Source: Nocardia elegans NBRC 108235 (GTDB lineage: Bacteria; Actinomycetota; Actinomycetes; Mycobacteriales; Mycobacteriaceae). From it: 37,594 nucleotides of DNA. Location: positions 1-37,594 of the forward strand of contig NZ_BDBF01000003.1 of assembly GCF_001612845.1 (NCBI RefSeq). The letters run 5' to 3'. The first letter of the stretch is position 1. Every line of letters starts with the position of its first letter. Both the position numbers and the translations under genes were made by a program. The notes below the pieces were generated by a model that saw only the letters and a list, made by a program, of their open reading frames with translations, was not told where the DNA came from and searched no databases. Shown here one piece after another: positions 8,339 through 16,570 of the stretch.

Positions 8339-10301
8339 CGAGATGCTGGTAGCGGGAGACGAACACGGGAAGGGGGCAGACGCGGAGTCGTCCGATCGCG
8401 CACTACAGCGCGATGGCGATGCCGCGCGCCGCTTTTCGGTGCTCTCCCGCACGGTATTCGTCGGTGGGGTGCTCGTCACCGTCGCGTTGTTCGGTATCGG
8501 TGCCTGGCAACGGCGCTGGATCGCCGACGACGGCCTGATCGTCCTGCGCACCGTGCGCAATCTGCTGGCCGGAAACGGCCCGGTCTTCAACGCCGGCGAG
8601 CGGGTGGAGACCAATACCAGCGCGGCCTGGACGTATGTGATCTGGTTCTTCAGCTGGGTCAGCGACGCCCGGCTCGAATACGTCAGCCTGGCTGTCGCGC
8701 TGACCCTTTCGCTGCTGGCGGTCGTCTTCGCCATGGTGGGTTCGGCGCGGTTGTGGCGCCCGGTCACCCGCACCGCGCCGACGCTGCTGCTGCCCGCCGG
8801 TGCGTTGGTCTACATCGCCGTGCCGCCGGCTCGCGACTACGCCACCTCGGGCCTGGAGAACTGCCTGGTCATCTTCTGGCTCGGCGTGCTGTGGTGGTTG
8901 CTGCTGCGCTGGAGTCAGGACGAGAAGCCCGGCCTGGCAAAACTTCTCGTGGCCGGCTTCTGGGCCGGATTGTGCTGGGTGGTCCGCCCGGAGATGACCG
9001 TCATCGGCGGTCTGGCGCTGCTGATGCTGTTCTTCGCACCGGTGCCGCGTACCCGGTTGCGCCCGGTGCTCATTCGCGCGCTGCTGGTGGCGGTCGGCGG
9101 CGCGGTGCCGGTCGGCTATCAGATCTGGCGCATGGGCTACTACGGCCTGCCCTATCCGAACACCGCGGTGGCCAAGGAGGCCGGCGGCGCGAAATGGGGC
9201 CAGGGCCTGAAATATCTGTGGGATCTGGTCGGCCCGTACTACCTGTGGATTCCGCTGCTGGTCCTCGTCGTGGTGACCGCCGTGCTGCTGCGCGGGCGGG
9301 GCCGCCGGACTCCCGATGCCAAACCGTCCGGCGAGACCGGACGACGGATCCGGCTGCAGCGGTGGCTGCGCTCCCCGGCCGCGGTGGTGACGCTGATGGT
9401 CGGCGGCGGTCTGCTGCTGGTGCTGTTCAATATGCGCGTCGGCGGCGACTTCATGCACGGCCGCATGCTGCTGCCGCAGCTGTTCTGCCTGATGCTGCCG
9501 GTTTCGGTGCTGCCCGTGCGGTTGCCGGTCGGCGACCGTTCCGAATGGCTGCGGTGGTCGTTCGCCCTGCCGCTGATCGCCTGGGCCGGGACGGTCGGCT
9601 GGGCGCTGTTCGCTGCCAACACCACCGCCGATACCTCGGGCGGGCAGATCAGTGCCTCGGGCATCGTGGACGAGCGGATCTACTACGTCCTCAACAGCGG
9701 GCACGACCACCCCGTGCTGGCCGAGGACTATCTGGACTACCCGCGCATGCGGGCCATGCTGCAGGACATCGCCGCCACGCCGGACGGTGGCCTGCTGATC
9801 AACTCGCCCTCGTTCATGATGTGGTACGTCGCGCCGCCGCCGCTGCCGATTCCGCCGGGCGGGTACGGGCACACCGTCTACTTCCTCAACCTGGGCATGA
9901 CCAGCATGAACGTGCCGCTCAGCGTGCGCGTCATCGACCAGGAGGGCCTGGCCTACCCGTTGGCCGCGCATACCGACCGGCTGGCCGACGGACGTATCGG
10001 ACACGACAAGAACCTGTATCCGGACTGGGTGATCGTCGATACCGGTATGGTCGACCAGCATCCGTGGATGCCGTGGTTCCTCGACGAGAAGTGGGTGCGC
10101 CAGGCGCGGACCGCGCTGTCGTGCCCGGCGACTCAGGACCTGCTTGCCTCATATCGAGCCCCGCTGACCTGGGATCGGTTCAAGCACAATGTCATCCAGT
10201 CGCTGCATTTCGCGAAGTACCGCATCGACCGGGTGCCCAAATACGAGATCCAGCGTTGCCATCTGGTGGACCCGACGGCACCGCCCCCGGTGCCGAACTA
10301 G
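8316..10301 (+). CDS. aftB: terminal beta-(1->2)-arabinofuranosyltransferase AftB
   Basis: This 661-residue GT-C membrane enzyme is expected to add the terminal beta-1,2-linked arabinofuranose residues of arabinan from DPA on the outer membrane face; these ends carry the mycolates. About ten transmembrane segments lie in residues 45-460, with the acidic loop motif after the first helix (D71, D72 in IADDGLIVLRT), and a soluble C-terminal domain of about 200 residues follows. Start: GTG 8316 has GGAG at 8306-8309, spacing 6; ATG 8343 is an unlikely alternative. The position after ubiA and before the mycolyltransferases matches M. tuberculosis Rv3805c. Confidence 0.96.
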   Translation: MSLSISPDEMLVAGDEHGKGADAESSDRALQRDGDAARRFSVLSRTVFVGGVLVTVALFGIGAWQRRWIADDGLIVLRTVRNLLAGNGPVFNAGERVETNTSAAWTYVIWFFSWVSDARLEYVSLAVALTLSLLAVVFAMVGSARLWRPVTRTAPTLLLPAGALVYIAVPPARDYATSGLENCLVIFWLGVLWWLLLRWSQDEKPGLAKLLVAGFWAGLCWVVRPEMTVIGGLALLMLFFAPVPRTRLRPVLIRALLVAVGGAVPVGYQIWRMGYYGLPYPNTAVAKEAGGAKWGQGLKYLWDLVGPYYLWIPLLVLVVVTAVLLRGRGRRTPDAKPSGETGRRIRLQRWLRSPAAVVTLMVGGGLLLVLFNMRVGGDFMHGRMLLPQLFCLMLPVSVLPVRLPVGDRSEWLRWSFALPLIAWAGTVGWALFAANTTADTSGGQISASGIVDERIYYVLNSGHDHPVLAEDYLDYPRMRAMLQDIAATPDGGLLINSPSFMMWYVAPPPLPIPPGGYGHTVYFLNLGMTSMNVPLSVRVIDQEGLAYPLAAHTDRLADGRIGHDKNLYPDWVIVDTGMVDQHPWMPWFLDEKWVRQARTALSCPATQDLLASYRAPLTWDRFKHNVIQSLHFAKYRIDRVPKYEIQRCHLVDPTAPPPVPN

Positions 10302-10355
10302 ACCGCCGACGGCAACGAAGAAGTCGTGTATTAGTCTCGGTTTGATAACGCCGAC

Positions 10356-10394
10356 GTATCGATTTCACGATACGCTCGGTGACGGACGTCCGTC
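10356..10394. promoter_or_regulatory. two palindromes upstream of the first mycolyltransferase gene
   Basis: GTATCG-N6-CGATAC spans 10356-10373. The perfect 14-bp palindrome GACGGACGTCCGTC spans 10381-10394. Both lie in the 183-bp gap between aftB and the first fbp gene and look like dimeric regulator sites. The regulator is unknown, and no clear -35/-10 pair could be fixed nearby. Confidence 0.5.
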
Positions 10395-10484
10395 GGGGGC
10401 GCATCTCCGCATGCGCACGGGTGATCATTCGCAGAGAAGAACAGCGGTCGGACGGGCCGCGCTACGGGAAAGGCCGGACAGGAT

Positions 10485-11594
10485 ATGCGAGGCGTGACTG
10501 TGCGATGGGTGCAGCAGAGACGTCGGAGACGGTCGCAGCAGCCGTCGGCGCCTCATCGAGCCGGGTGGCTCAAGCGGTCCGCGGTGGGCGTGGCTTTGGC
10601 GACGTTGCTGCCGTTCGGGGTGTCGGTGGCAGAGGCCGGACATGCGGCCGCCGCCTTCAATCCGACGGGTATCGACTTTTGGGTCGATTCGTCGATGGGC
10701 CCGATCAAGTCGCGCATCTTCCGTGCGGCCGACGGCAACACCGGACGGGTGGTGTACGCCCTCGACGGTATGCGCGCCCAGGGCGACATCAGCGGCTGGG
10801 AGAAGGAAACCAACATCATCCCGGCGTTGGTCAACGCCAACATCAACGTGGTGATGCCGGTCGGCGGTCCGTCGAGCTTCTACGCCGACTGGAACGCGCC
10901 GAGCAACTTCTTCGGCATCGATACCGGTTCGGCCGGCTCCTCCGGCTCCGCCTCGACCGGCTCGGCGATGACCGGTTCCTCGAACTACAACGAGACGCTG
11001 GGCAAGGTCAACACCTACAAGTGGGAAAGCTTCCTCACCCAGGATCTGCCCAACGCCCTCAGTTCGCGGTTGGGCTTCAGTTCGCACCGCAACGGCGTCT
11101 TCGGCCTGTCGATGGGCGGTAGTGCCGCCCTGACCCTGGCCGCGTACCACCCGGACCAGTTCAGCTACGCGGGCTCGTTCTCGGGCTACCTGAACATCTC
11201 GGCACCGGGTATGCGTGAGGCCATGCGCGTGGCGATGCTGAGCGCCGGTGGGTACAACATCGACGCCATGGCGCCGCCGTGGGGCCCGCAGTGGTTGCGG
11301 ATGGATCCGTTCGTGTTCGCGCCGCGGTTGAAGGCCAACAACACTCGGCTGTGGGTCGCGGCCGGCAGCGGCATCCCGTCGCCGCAGGACGCGGTCGCGC
11401 CGCTCGACATCATCCAGGGGTCGCCGCTGGAGGCGTTGGCGCTGGCCAACACCCGCGCCTTCCAGGTCCGCATGATGACCCTGGGAGCCGGCAACGTGAC
11501 CTACGACTTCCCGAACGTGGGTGTGCACAACTGGCACAACTGGGAGGACGAGGTCTATCGGATGCTCCCGGATATGTCGGCCAATATCGGCTGA
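10485..11594 (+). CDS. Ag85/Fbp-type mycolyltransferase 1
   Basis: The 369-residue secreted alpha/beta-hydrolase is expected to move mycolates from trehalose monomycolate to arabinan or to a second monomycolate outside the membrane. An Arg-rich n-region is followed by a hydrophobic core (about 27-50) and AxA-type cleavage near AGHAAAA|F. The catalytic Ser is S209 (GLSMGG), with E316 (SPLEAL) and H348 (GVHNW). The region between YADW and YKWESFL is lengthened by a Gly/Ser/Thr-rich stretch where M. tuberculosis Ag85 proteins have a short Cys-bounded loop. The usual LDGLRAQDD segment reads LDGMRAQGD. ATG 10485 has GGGAAAGG upstream. It is close to the next gene, and a recent duplication is likely. 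Confidence 0.95.
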   Translation: MRGVTVRWVQQRRRRRSQQPSAPHRAGWLKRSAVGVALATLLPFGVSVAEAGHAAAAFNPTGIDFWVDSSMGPIKSRIFRAADGNTGRVVYALDGMRAQGDISGWEKETNIIPALVNANINVVMPVGGPSSFYADWNAPSNFFGIDTGSAGSSGSASTGSAMTGSSNYNETLGKVNTYKWESFLTQDLPNALSSRLGFSSHRNGVFGLSMGGSAALTLAAYHPDQFSYAGSFSGYLNISAPGMREAMRVAMLSAGGYNIDAMAPPWGPQWLRMDPFVFAPRLKANNTRLWVAAGSGIPSPQDAVAPLDIIQGSPLEALALANTRAFQVRMMTLGAGNVTYDFPNVGVHNWHNWEDEVYRMLPDMSANIG

Positions 11595-11607
11595 TATCAG
11601 CACGACT

Positions 11608-11643
11608 CACAGCCCCGCAGCGGATGTCCGCTGCGGGGCTGTG
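11608..11643 (+). terminator. perfect 17-bp hairpin after mycolyltransferase 1
   Basis: Arms 11608-11624 and 11627-11643 are perfectly complementary and GC-rich, with two nucleotides between them. It lies 14 bp after the stop codon and has no T-tract, as is common for actinobacterial terminators. Confidence 0.88.
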
Positions 11644-11733
11644 TCGTATGCGGAGTCGCCCTGACGGCCTGTGCCGCAGATCACCTTTCGGACTATTTCC
11701 GTGTTGAATCATTCGGTCGCGCTACTCGATCAC

Positions 11734-11752
11734 CGATACTCGATTGGTATCG
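11734..11752. promoter_or_regulatory. inverted repeat upstream of mycolyltransferase 2
   Basis: CGATAC-N7-GTATCG uses the same 6-bp half-site as the palindrome before mycolyltransferase 1 (10356-10373), with the halves in the opposite order. Outer CTCGAT (11725-11730) and ATCGAG (11749-11754) also form an inverted pair. The remainder of the 11644-11878 gap shows no clear promoter. Confidence 0.4.
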
Positions 11753-11878
11753 AGGAACCCTCCAGTACAGCGGCGAGTGCCTTCGCCGAAACGCTTTGTC
11801 TGTGTTGTCCGGAACGAGCGGTGGTTCGTGCGGTGTGGGATCGGTTGCGACCGCCGCTTCTGGCGAAAGGCCGTGTCG

Positions 11879-12973
11879 ATGCGAATTGCGCGCAGGAAGC
11901 CGTTGCTCGGAGGAAGGCCCGGTCACGGGCCGGGTTCGTGGCTCAGGCGCTCGGCGCTGGGCATGGCATTGGCACTGTTGCTGCCACTGGGAGTTTCGGT
12001 CCTCGGCAACGGCGCGACCGCATCGGCGGCATTCGACCCGTCGGGCTTCGACTTCTGGGTCGATTCTCCTGTGATGGGCGCGGTCAAGTCCCGTATTTTC
12101 CGGGCCAAGGACGGCAACACCGATCGCGTGGTCTACGCGCTCGACGGTTTGCGGGCACCCCAGACGTTGAACGGCTGGGAGATCGAGACGAATGTCGCGC
12201 AGGTGCTGACCGACTGGAATATCAACGTGGTCATGCCGGTCGGCGGCCAATCCAGCTTCTACGCCGACTGGAATGCGCCCAGCTCGTTCTTCGGCATTCC
12301 GCCGAGCAATTTCGGTTCGGCCAACACCGGATCCGGTGCGACCGAGACATTCCTGGGCGGGCCGGGGAAGGACTATCGATACGACTGGGAGACGTTCCTG
12401 ACCGGCCAGTTGCGCAATGCCCTGCGTGATCGGCTCGGGTTCCGGGCGAGCCGCAACGGCGCGTTCGGATTGTCGATGGGTGGTAGCGCCGCGCTGACGC
12501 TGGCCGCGTATCACCCGGACCAGTTCAGCTTCGCCGGATCGTTCTCGGGCTATCTGAACATTTCCGCCCCCGGTATGCGTGAGGCGATTCGGATGGCGAT
12601 GATCGACGCGGGCGGCTACAACGTCGATTCGATGGCTCCGCCGTGGGGCCCACAGTGGCTGCGAATGGACCCGTTCGTATTCGCGCCGCGCCTGATCGCG
12701 AACAACACCCGGCTCTGGATCGCGGCCGGCAGCGGTGTGCCGTCGCAGGAGGACCTGGGCCTGCCACTGCCGGCGGCCGCCGACCACATCATGCGCGGTG
12801 CGCCGCTGGAGGTGCTGGCATTGGCGAATACCCGGGCCTTCCAGGTGCGGATGGCGACGCTGGGCGCGACCAACGCGGTGTATTCGTTCCCGAATGTCGG
12901 TGTGCACGACTGGTTCAACTGGCAAGCCGAGGCATACCGGATGATTCCGGACCTTTCGGCGAATATCGGCTGA
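11879..12973 (+). CDS. Ag85/Fbp-type mycolyltransferase 2
   Basis: This 364-residue secreted mycolyltransferase is very similar to its upstream neighbour: AAYHPDQFS, SGYLNISAPGMREA and PPWGPQWLRMDPFVFAPRL are shared. The catalytic residues are S199 (GLSMGG), E311 (APLEVL) and H343 (GVHDW). The signal peptide core lies near LGMALALLLPLGVSVLG, with cleavage near ATASAA|F. The frame is open from 11744, but ATG 11879 has a GAAAGG ribosome-binding site and restores an N-terminus like those of the paralogues. The loop before the nucleophile is again longer than in M. tuberculosis Ag85 proteins, and the RAQDD segment has become RAPQT. Role, substrate and location should be as for paralogue 1. Confidence 0.94.
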   Translation: MRIARRKPLLGGRPGHGPGSWLRRSALGMALALLLPLGVSVLGNGATASAAFDPSGFDFWVDSPVMGAVKSRIFRAKDGNTDRVVYALDGLRAPQTLNGWEIETNVAQVLTDWNINVVMPVGGQSSFYADWNAPSSFFGIPPSNFGSANTGSGATETFLGGPGKDYRYDWETFLTGQLRNALRDRLGFRASRNGAFGLSMGGSAALTLAAYHPDQFSFAGSFSGYLNISAPGMREAIRMAMIDAGGYNVDSMAPPWGPQWLRMDPFVFAPRLIANNTRLWIAAGSGVPSQEDLGLPLPAAADHIMRGAPLEVLALANTRAFQVRMATLGATNAVYSFPNVGVHDWFNWQAEAYRMIPDLSANIG

Positions 12974-12986
12974 ACATCCGCGCCAT

Positions 12987-13019
12987 CTCGGGCCCCGGCC
13001 GAAACCGCCGGGGCCCGAG
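12987..13019 (+). terminator. perfect 13-bp hairpin after mycolyltransferase 2
   Basis: CTCGGGCCCCGGC (12987-12999) pairs with GCCGGGGCCCGAG (13007-13019) across a 7-nt loop. It lies 13 bp after the stop codon. Confidence 0.88.
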
Positions 13020-13342
13020 CCATGTTCGGTGTTTCCTGGTGAAATTTACCGGCGCAGTAGTTGATTCGTCATTTCACGCTGTCATTTCCGGCCGGACGCG
13101 ATAGGGTCACTGCACGATTACGAATGGCGCACGGGCGGATTTCAGCCACCCGGCGGGGTCCGTGTTGCTAACGATTGGGCGGTCGAATATCGTCCAGCGA
13201 GCGCAAGTGTGACCGTTCGTAGCCGCGGCGTCGCTCATGTCGAAAGGTCGGGTTCGACGTGGGTGCAGATCATGCCGTCGCTGACGGAAGTGGTCGTGGC
13301 GCGGCGACAACAGCAGACAGCAGCAGAAAGAGAGCAGTATCC
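13020..13342. other. 323-bp non-coding region upstream of mycolyltransferase 3
   Basis: No gene is supported here. An ORF that enters from 13259 lacks a ribosome-binding site and only extends the next gene. The region holds a candidate promoter at 13165-13193 and a CAG/CAA-rich purine stretch at 13306-13337 that includes the ribosome-binding site. A 5' UTR of roughly 140 nt would follow from that promoter. Confidence 0.6.
13165..13193 (+). promoter_or_regulatory. candidate promoter of mycolyltransferase 3
   Basis: TTGCTA (13165-13170) and TATCGT (13188-13193) are separated by exactly 17 bp, each matching four of six consensus bases. Confidence 0.45.
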
Positions 13343-14395
13343 ATGCGTTTCGGCAGGTCGGCCGCGCCGGTTTCGCATTCGGCGCTCGCGCCGGAGTCAG
13401 CCCCCAGAGGGCGGCGAGGCGCTCAGCGTGGTTGGCGCACACGACTTCTCGCTGCGGGTGCCGCGATGGCACTCCCGATTGCGGCGGGCATCATGGCTCC
13501 GGCCGCCATCGCCGCTCCCGTTCACGCACCCGTGCACCAGACTCCCGCGGGCGGCTACGACGAACTGATGGTTCCGTCGAGCATGGGCCCCATCAAGGTG
13601 CAGGTGCAGTGGGCGCGCAACGGCGGTAACGCGGCGCTGCTGCTGCTGGACGGCCTGCGCGCGCGCGACGACCGCAACGCCTGGTCGTTCGAGACCAACG
13701 CGCAGCAGATGTTCGGCAACGACAACGTCACCCTGGTGATGCCGGTGGGTGGCCAGTCCAGCTGGTACGCCGACTGGCAGGGCCCGAGCAACACCAACGG
13801 CCAGAAGTTCACCTACAAGTGGGAAACGTTCCTCACCAAGGAACTTCCGGACTTCCTCAGCAACTACGGGGTTTCGCGGACCAACTACGCGGTCGCCGGT
13901 CTGTCGATGAGTGGTCCGGCGGCGCTGCGCCTGGCGGCGTTCCACCGGGACCAGTTCAAGTACGCGGCCTCGTTCTCCGGTCCGCTGAACTGGAACGCCC
14001 CCGGTATGCGCGAGGCGATTCGCGTGATGATGCTCGACGCCGGCCGCTTCAACGTCGACTCGATGGCCGCGCCGTGGAGCCCGCAGTGGCTGCGATCGGA
14101 CCCGATGGTGTTCGCGCCGCAGCTGCGCGGTCTGCCGATGTACATCTCGGCCGCCAGTGGTCTGCCCGGTCAGTACGACCACCCGAACGGCCTTGTCGGT
14201 GCGTTCAATACCGGTAACGCCATGGGCATCGAGTTGATCTCGATGGTCAGCACCCACTCGTTCAAGGCTCGCCTGGACTCGCTGGGCATTCCGGCCGCCT
14301 ACGACTTCCCGCCCACGGGCACCCACGCCTGGCTCTACTGGCAGGACGAGCTGGCCAAGGCTCGCACGGGCATTCTGGCCGCACTGAACGCCTGA
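13343..14395 (+). CDS. Ag85/Fbp-type mycolyltransferase 3
   Basis: This 350-residue secreted mycolyltransferase is closer in design to classical Ag85 proteins than the two upstream paralogues. The loop between YADW and YKWETFL is short (QGPSNTNGQKFT). The substrate-site segment is LDGLRARDD. Catalytic residues are S188 (GLSMSG), E297 (GIELIS) and H328 (GTHAW). The signal peptide has an Arg-rich n-region and an Ala-rich core ending near AAIAAP. Start: ATG 13343 has AGAAAGAGAG upstream; the longer frame from 13259 lacks this and is not used. It has its own candidate promoter and terminator. Its acceptor preference cannot be read from the sequence. Confidence 0.95.
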   Translation: MRFGRSAAPVSHSALAPESAPRGRRGAQRGWRTRLLAAGAAMALPIAAGIMAPAAIAAPVHAPVHQTPAGGYDELMVPSSMGPIKVQVQWARNGGNAALLLLDGLRARDDRNAWSFETNAQQMFGNDNVTLVMPVGGQSSWYADWQGPSNTNGQKFTYKWETFLTKELPDFLSNYGVSRTNYAVAGLSMSGPAALRLAAFHRDQFKYAASFSGPLNWNAPGMREAIRVMMLDAGRFNVDSMAAPWSPQWLRSDPMVFAPQLRGLPMYISAASGLPGQYDHPNGLVGAFNTGNAMGIELISMVSTHSFKARLDSLGIPAAYDFPPTGTHAWLYWQDELAKARTGILAALNA

Positions 14396-14420
14396 TCAAG
14401 GGCCGTAACAACAGCTGAAC

Positions 14421-14455
14421 CCGGCGCCGCGCAGATCTGATCTGCGCGGCGCCGG
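14421..14455 (+). terminator. perfect 16-bp hairpin after mycolyltransferase 3
   Basis: CCGGCGCCGCGCAGAT (14421-14436) pairs with ATCTGCGCGGCGCCGG (14440-14455) across a 3-nt loop. It lies 25 bp after the stop codon. Confidence 0.9.
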
Positions 14456-14559
14456 CATGTTGCGGGCGGGCGCCGGTTGCGTTGTGCGCTGCGATTTCTC
14501 AGGTTTGCTGTCCGCGCGTCCTACCGCCTCGAGCCGTCCGGGCGCGGTACAACACTCCT

Positions 14560-16437
14560 GTGGCAGGTGTGGCATCTGGTAGACGGGGGACGGTTCGTCG
14601 CGGCCGCTGGGGCCGTCGACGACTCGCGATGCTGGCCGCTGCCGTGGTCGTGTCGATCGCCTCCGGAATCAGCGTCGCACCGCTCCCGGCATTCGCCGAA
14701 CCCGCCGCGGTGCCCGCACCGGCCGGGGCGACGATCGGGAAGGTCGTCTGGCTGACCGATCGCCGCGTCGCCCTGTGGGTGAATTCGCCGTCCATGGGTT
14801 CACCCGTCCAGGTGCAACTACTGCTGGCCCGCGACTGGAATTCCCGCCCGGACGCGCGATTTCCGCTGCTGTTCATGCTCGACGGCCTGCGCGCTCAGGA
14901 CGACGAGAGCGGCTGGACCAAGGATGCCGGGGCCGCCGACTTCTACGCGGACAAGAACGTCACCGTGGTGCTGCCCATCGGCGGCCAGTCGAGCTTCTAT
15001 TCCGACTGGGTGCAGCAGGACAACGGCAAGAACTACAAGTGGGAAACCTTCCTGACCAAGGAATTGCCGCCCCTGCTGGAGAACCAGTGGCGCGCCACCG
15101 ATGCCCATGGCGTCGAGGGGCTTTCGATGGGCGGTACGGCCGCGATGTTCCTGGCCGGCCGCAATCCCGGCTGGGTGAAGTACGCGGCCTCGTATTCGGG
15201 CTTCCTGACCACTACGAGTGTCGGTATGCCACAGGCGATCATGTTCGCGATGCGCGACGCCGGCGGATTCGACGCCAACGCCATGTGGGGCCCGCCGACG
15301 AATGCCGAGTGGTCCGAACACGATCCGTATCAGCTGGCGCCCAAGCTGAAGGGCATCAGCCTGTACGTTTCCGCCGGCAGCGGCACCACCGGCGCCTACG
15401 ACAAGCCCTCCGACATCCCGGGCATCAGCACCAATTACGCCGGGATGGGCCTGGAAATGCTGTCCCGGCTGACCAGTCAGAACTTCGTCGACAAGCTGAA
15501 CAAGCTGTCGATTCCGGTCCAGGCCAATTACCGCCCCTCCGGCACACATTCGTGGCCGTACTGGGATTTCGAGATGCGTCAGTCCTGGCCCCAGGCCGCG
15601 GCCGCGCTCGGCGTGGAGGCCGACAAACCCGCCTGCGCGGTGAACGGCGCGGTCGCCGCGGCCGTGCAGATCGACAAGTGGCTGGGTGACTGCGTCACCG
15701 GCGAATACCAGGTGACCAACGGCAGCGCGCAGGACTTCAAGGGCGGCCGGATGTTCTGGTCGCAGGCCACCGGCGCGCATGCCGTCGCGGGAGCGATCGG
15801 CGGGACCTATCAGGCGACGGCCGGACCGGGCGGCCCGCTAGGCTTGCCCACCGCCGCCGAACAGCCACTGCCGGACGGTCAGGGCCGCTTCCAGACGTTC
15901 CAGGGCGGTTCGGTCTATTGGACGCCGCAGACCGGCGCCCAGGTGATCCGCGGGGCGATTCTCGCCGAATGGGAGCGACAGGGCTTCGAACGTGGCCCCG
16001 CCGGCTATCCGACCGGGCCGGAGGTCAGGACGCCGAACAAGGACGGCGTGGTGCAGGGCTTCCAGGGCGGTCCGATGTACTTCAGCGACAAGACCGGGGC
16101 GCACCGGGTGCAGGGCCTGATCCTCGGCAAGTACGCGCAGATGGGCTTCGAGAACAGCTGGCTCGGTTTCCCGGCCGCCGAGGAACAGCCGACCAAGGAT
16201 CTGGGCCGCTACAGCAAGTTCGAGGGCGGCAACATCTACTGGAGTCCGCTCTCGGGGGCATGGGCCGTGCGCAACGGACCGATCATGGACGCGTGGGGGC
16301 AGCAGGGCTTCGAGAACGGCAAGCTCGGCTACCCGATCAGCGACGAGTTCCCGGTGCCCGGGGGGGTGCAGCAGAACTTCCAGACCGGATTCGTCGTCGT
16401 GCGCGACGGCAAACCGCCCGAGGTACACGGAGCCTAG
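14560..16437 (+). CDS. Ag85/Fbp-type mycolyltransferase 4 with C-terminal LGFP repeats
   Basis: The protein has about 625 residues. An Arg-rich n-region and hydrophobic core (MLAAAVVVSIASG) form a signal peptide ending near AFAEP. An Ag85-like esterase domain spans about 45-355: LDGLRAQDD, S189 (GLSMGG), E299 (GLEMLS), H330 (GTHSW). A Cys-bounded linker (CAVNG...LGDC) and LGFP-type repeats follow. This architecture is known from corynebacterial PS1/Cmt1 mycolyltransferases, where LGFP repeats are thought to hold the enzyme to the arabinogalactan. Start uncertain: the frame is open from TTG 14482. GTG 14560 keeps the basic n-region and has a TANNNT-like tacaac 6 nt upstream (leaderless); GTG 14569 and ATG 14629 are alternatives. 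Confidence 0.93.
   Translation: MAGVASGRRGTVRRGRWGRRRLAMLAAAVVVSIASGISVAPLPAFAEPAAVPAPAGATIGKVVWLTDRRVALWVNSPSMGSPVQVQLLLARDWNSRPDARFPLLFMLDGLRAQDDESGWTKDAGAADFYADKNVTVVLPIGGQSSFYSDWVQQDNGKNYKWETFLTKELPPLLENQWRATDAHGVEGLSMGGTAAMFLAGRNPGWVKYAASYSGFLTTTSVGMPQAIMFAMRDAGGFDANAMWGPPTNAEWSEHDPYQLAPKLKGISLYVSAGSGTTGAYDKPSDIPGISTNYAGMGLEMLSRLTSQNFVDKLNKLSIPVQANYRPSGTHSWPYWDFEMRQSWPQAAAALGVEADKPACAVNGAVAAAVQIDKWLGDCVTGEYQVTNGSAQDFKGGRMFWSQATGAHAVAGAIGGTYQATAGPGGPLGLPTAAEQPLPDGQGRFQTFQGGSVYWTPQTGAQVIRGAILAEWERQGFERGPAGYPTGPEVRTPNKDGVVQGFQGGPMYFSDKTGAHRVQGLILGKYAQMGFENSWLGFPAAEEQPTKDLGRYSKFEGGNIYWSPLSGAWAVRNGPIMDAWGQQGFENGKLGYPISDEFPVPGGVQQNFQTGFVVVRDGKPPEVHGA
15699..16425 (+). repeat. LGFP protein repeats (four to five units of about 54 residues)
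   Basis: The motif positions read LGLPT, AGYPT, LGFPA and LGYPI. Each unit has an F(Q/E/K)GGxxYW/F core and a TGAxxVxGxI strand. A degenerate first unit begins at GEYQVTNG. The repeats are conserved in protein but not obviously in DNA, so they are old. Confidence 0.88.
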
Positions 16438-16525
16438 GGCGATAAATCACCTTTAAGTGGTTGATGAGGGTTCCGGCCATGGGATCCCTGTCCGCGCCGG
16501 TTGCCGTTAACCTGGAGCGCGACCT

Positions 16526-16540
16526 GCTAGGAGTTCTAGC
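16526..16540. promoter_or_regulatory. inverted repeat upstream of the DUF732 lipoprotein
   Basis: GCTAG-gagtt-CTAGC is a perfect 5-bp inverted repeat 31 bp before the start codon, in an otherwise uninformative 133-bp gap. CTAG is rare in GC-rich actinobacterial DNA, which makes the site stand out. A TTGCCG at 16501-16506 could be a -35, without a matching -10. Confidence 0.3.
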
Positions 16541-16570
16541 CCTCAGCGAACTAGATCGAGGACACGATTC

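Noticed and set aside
8403..10061. 552-codon minus-strand open frame opposite aftB
   Set aside because: It is a GC-driven shadow; the plus strand encodes a clear GT-C protein with transmembrane segments, and the antisense product is rich in Gln, His and Arg.
14482..14559. Extended N-terminus of mycolyltransferase 4 from TTG 14482
   Set aside because: No ribosome-binding site, a TTG start, and a Cys/Pro-rich extension that would precede the signal peptide.
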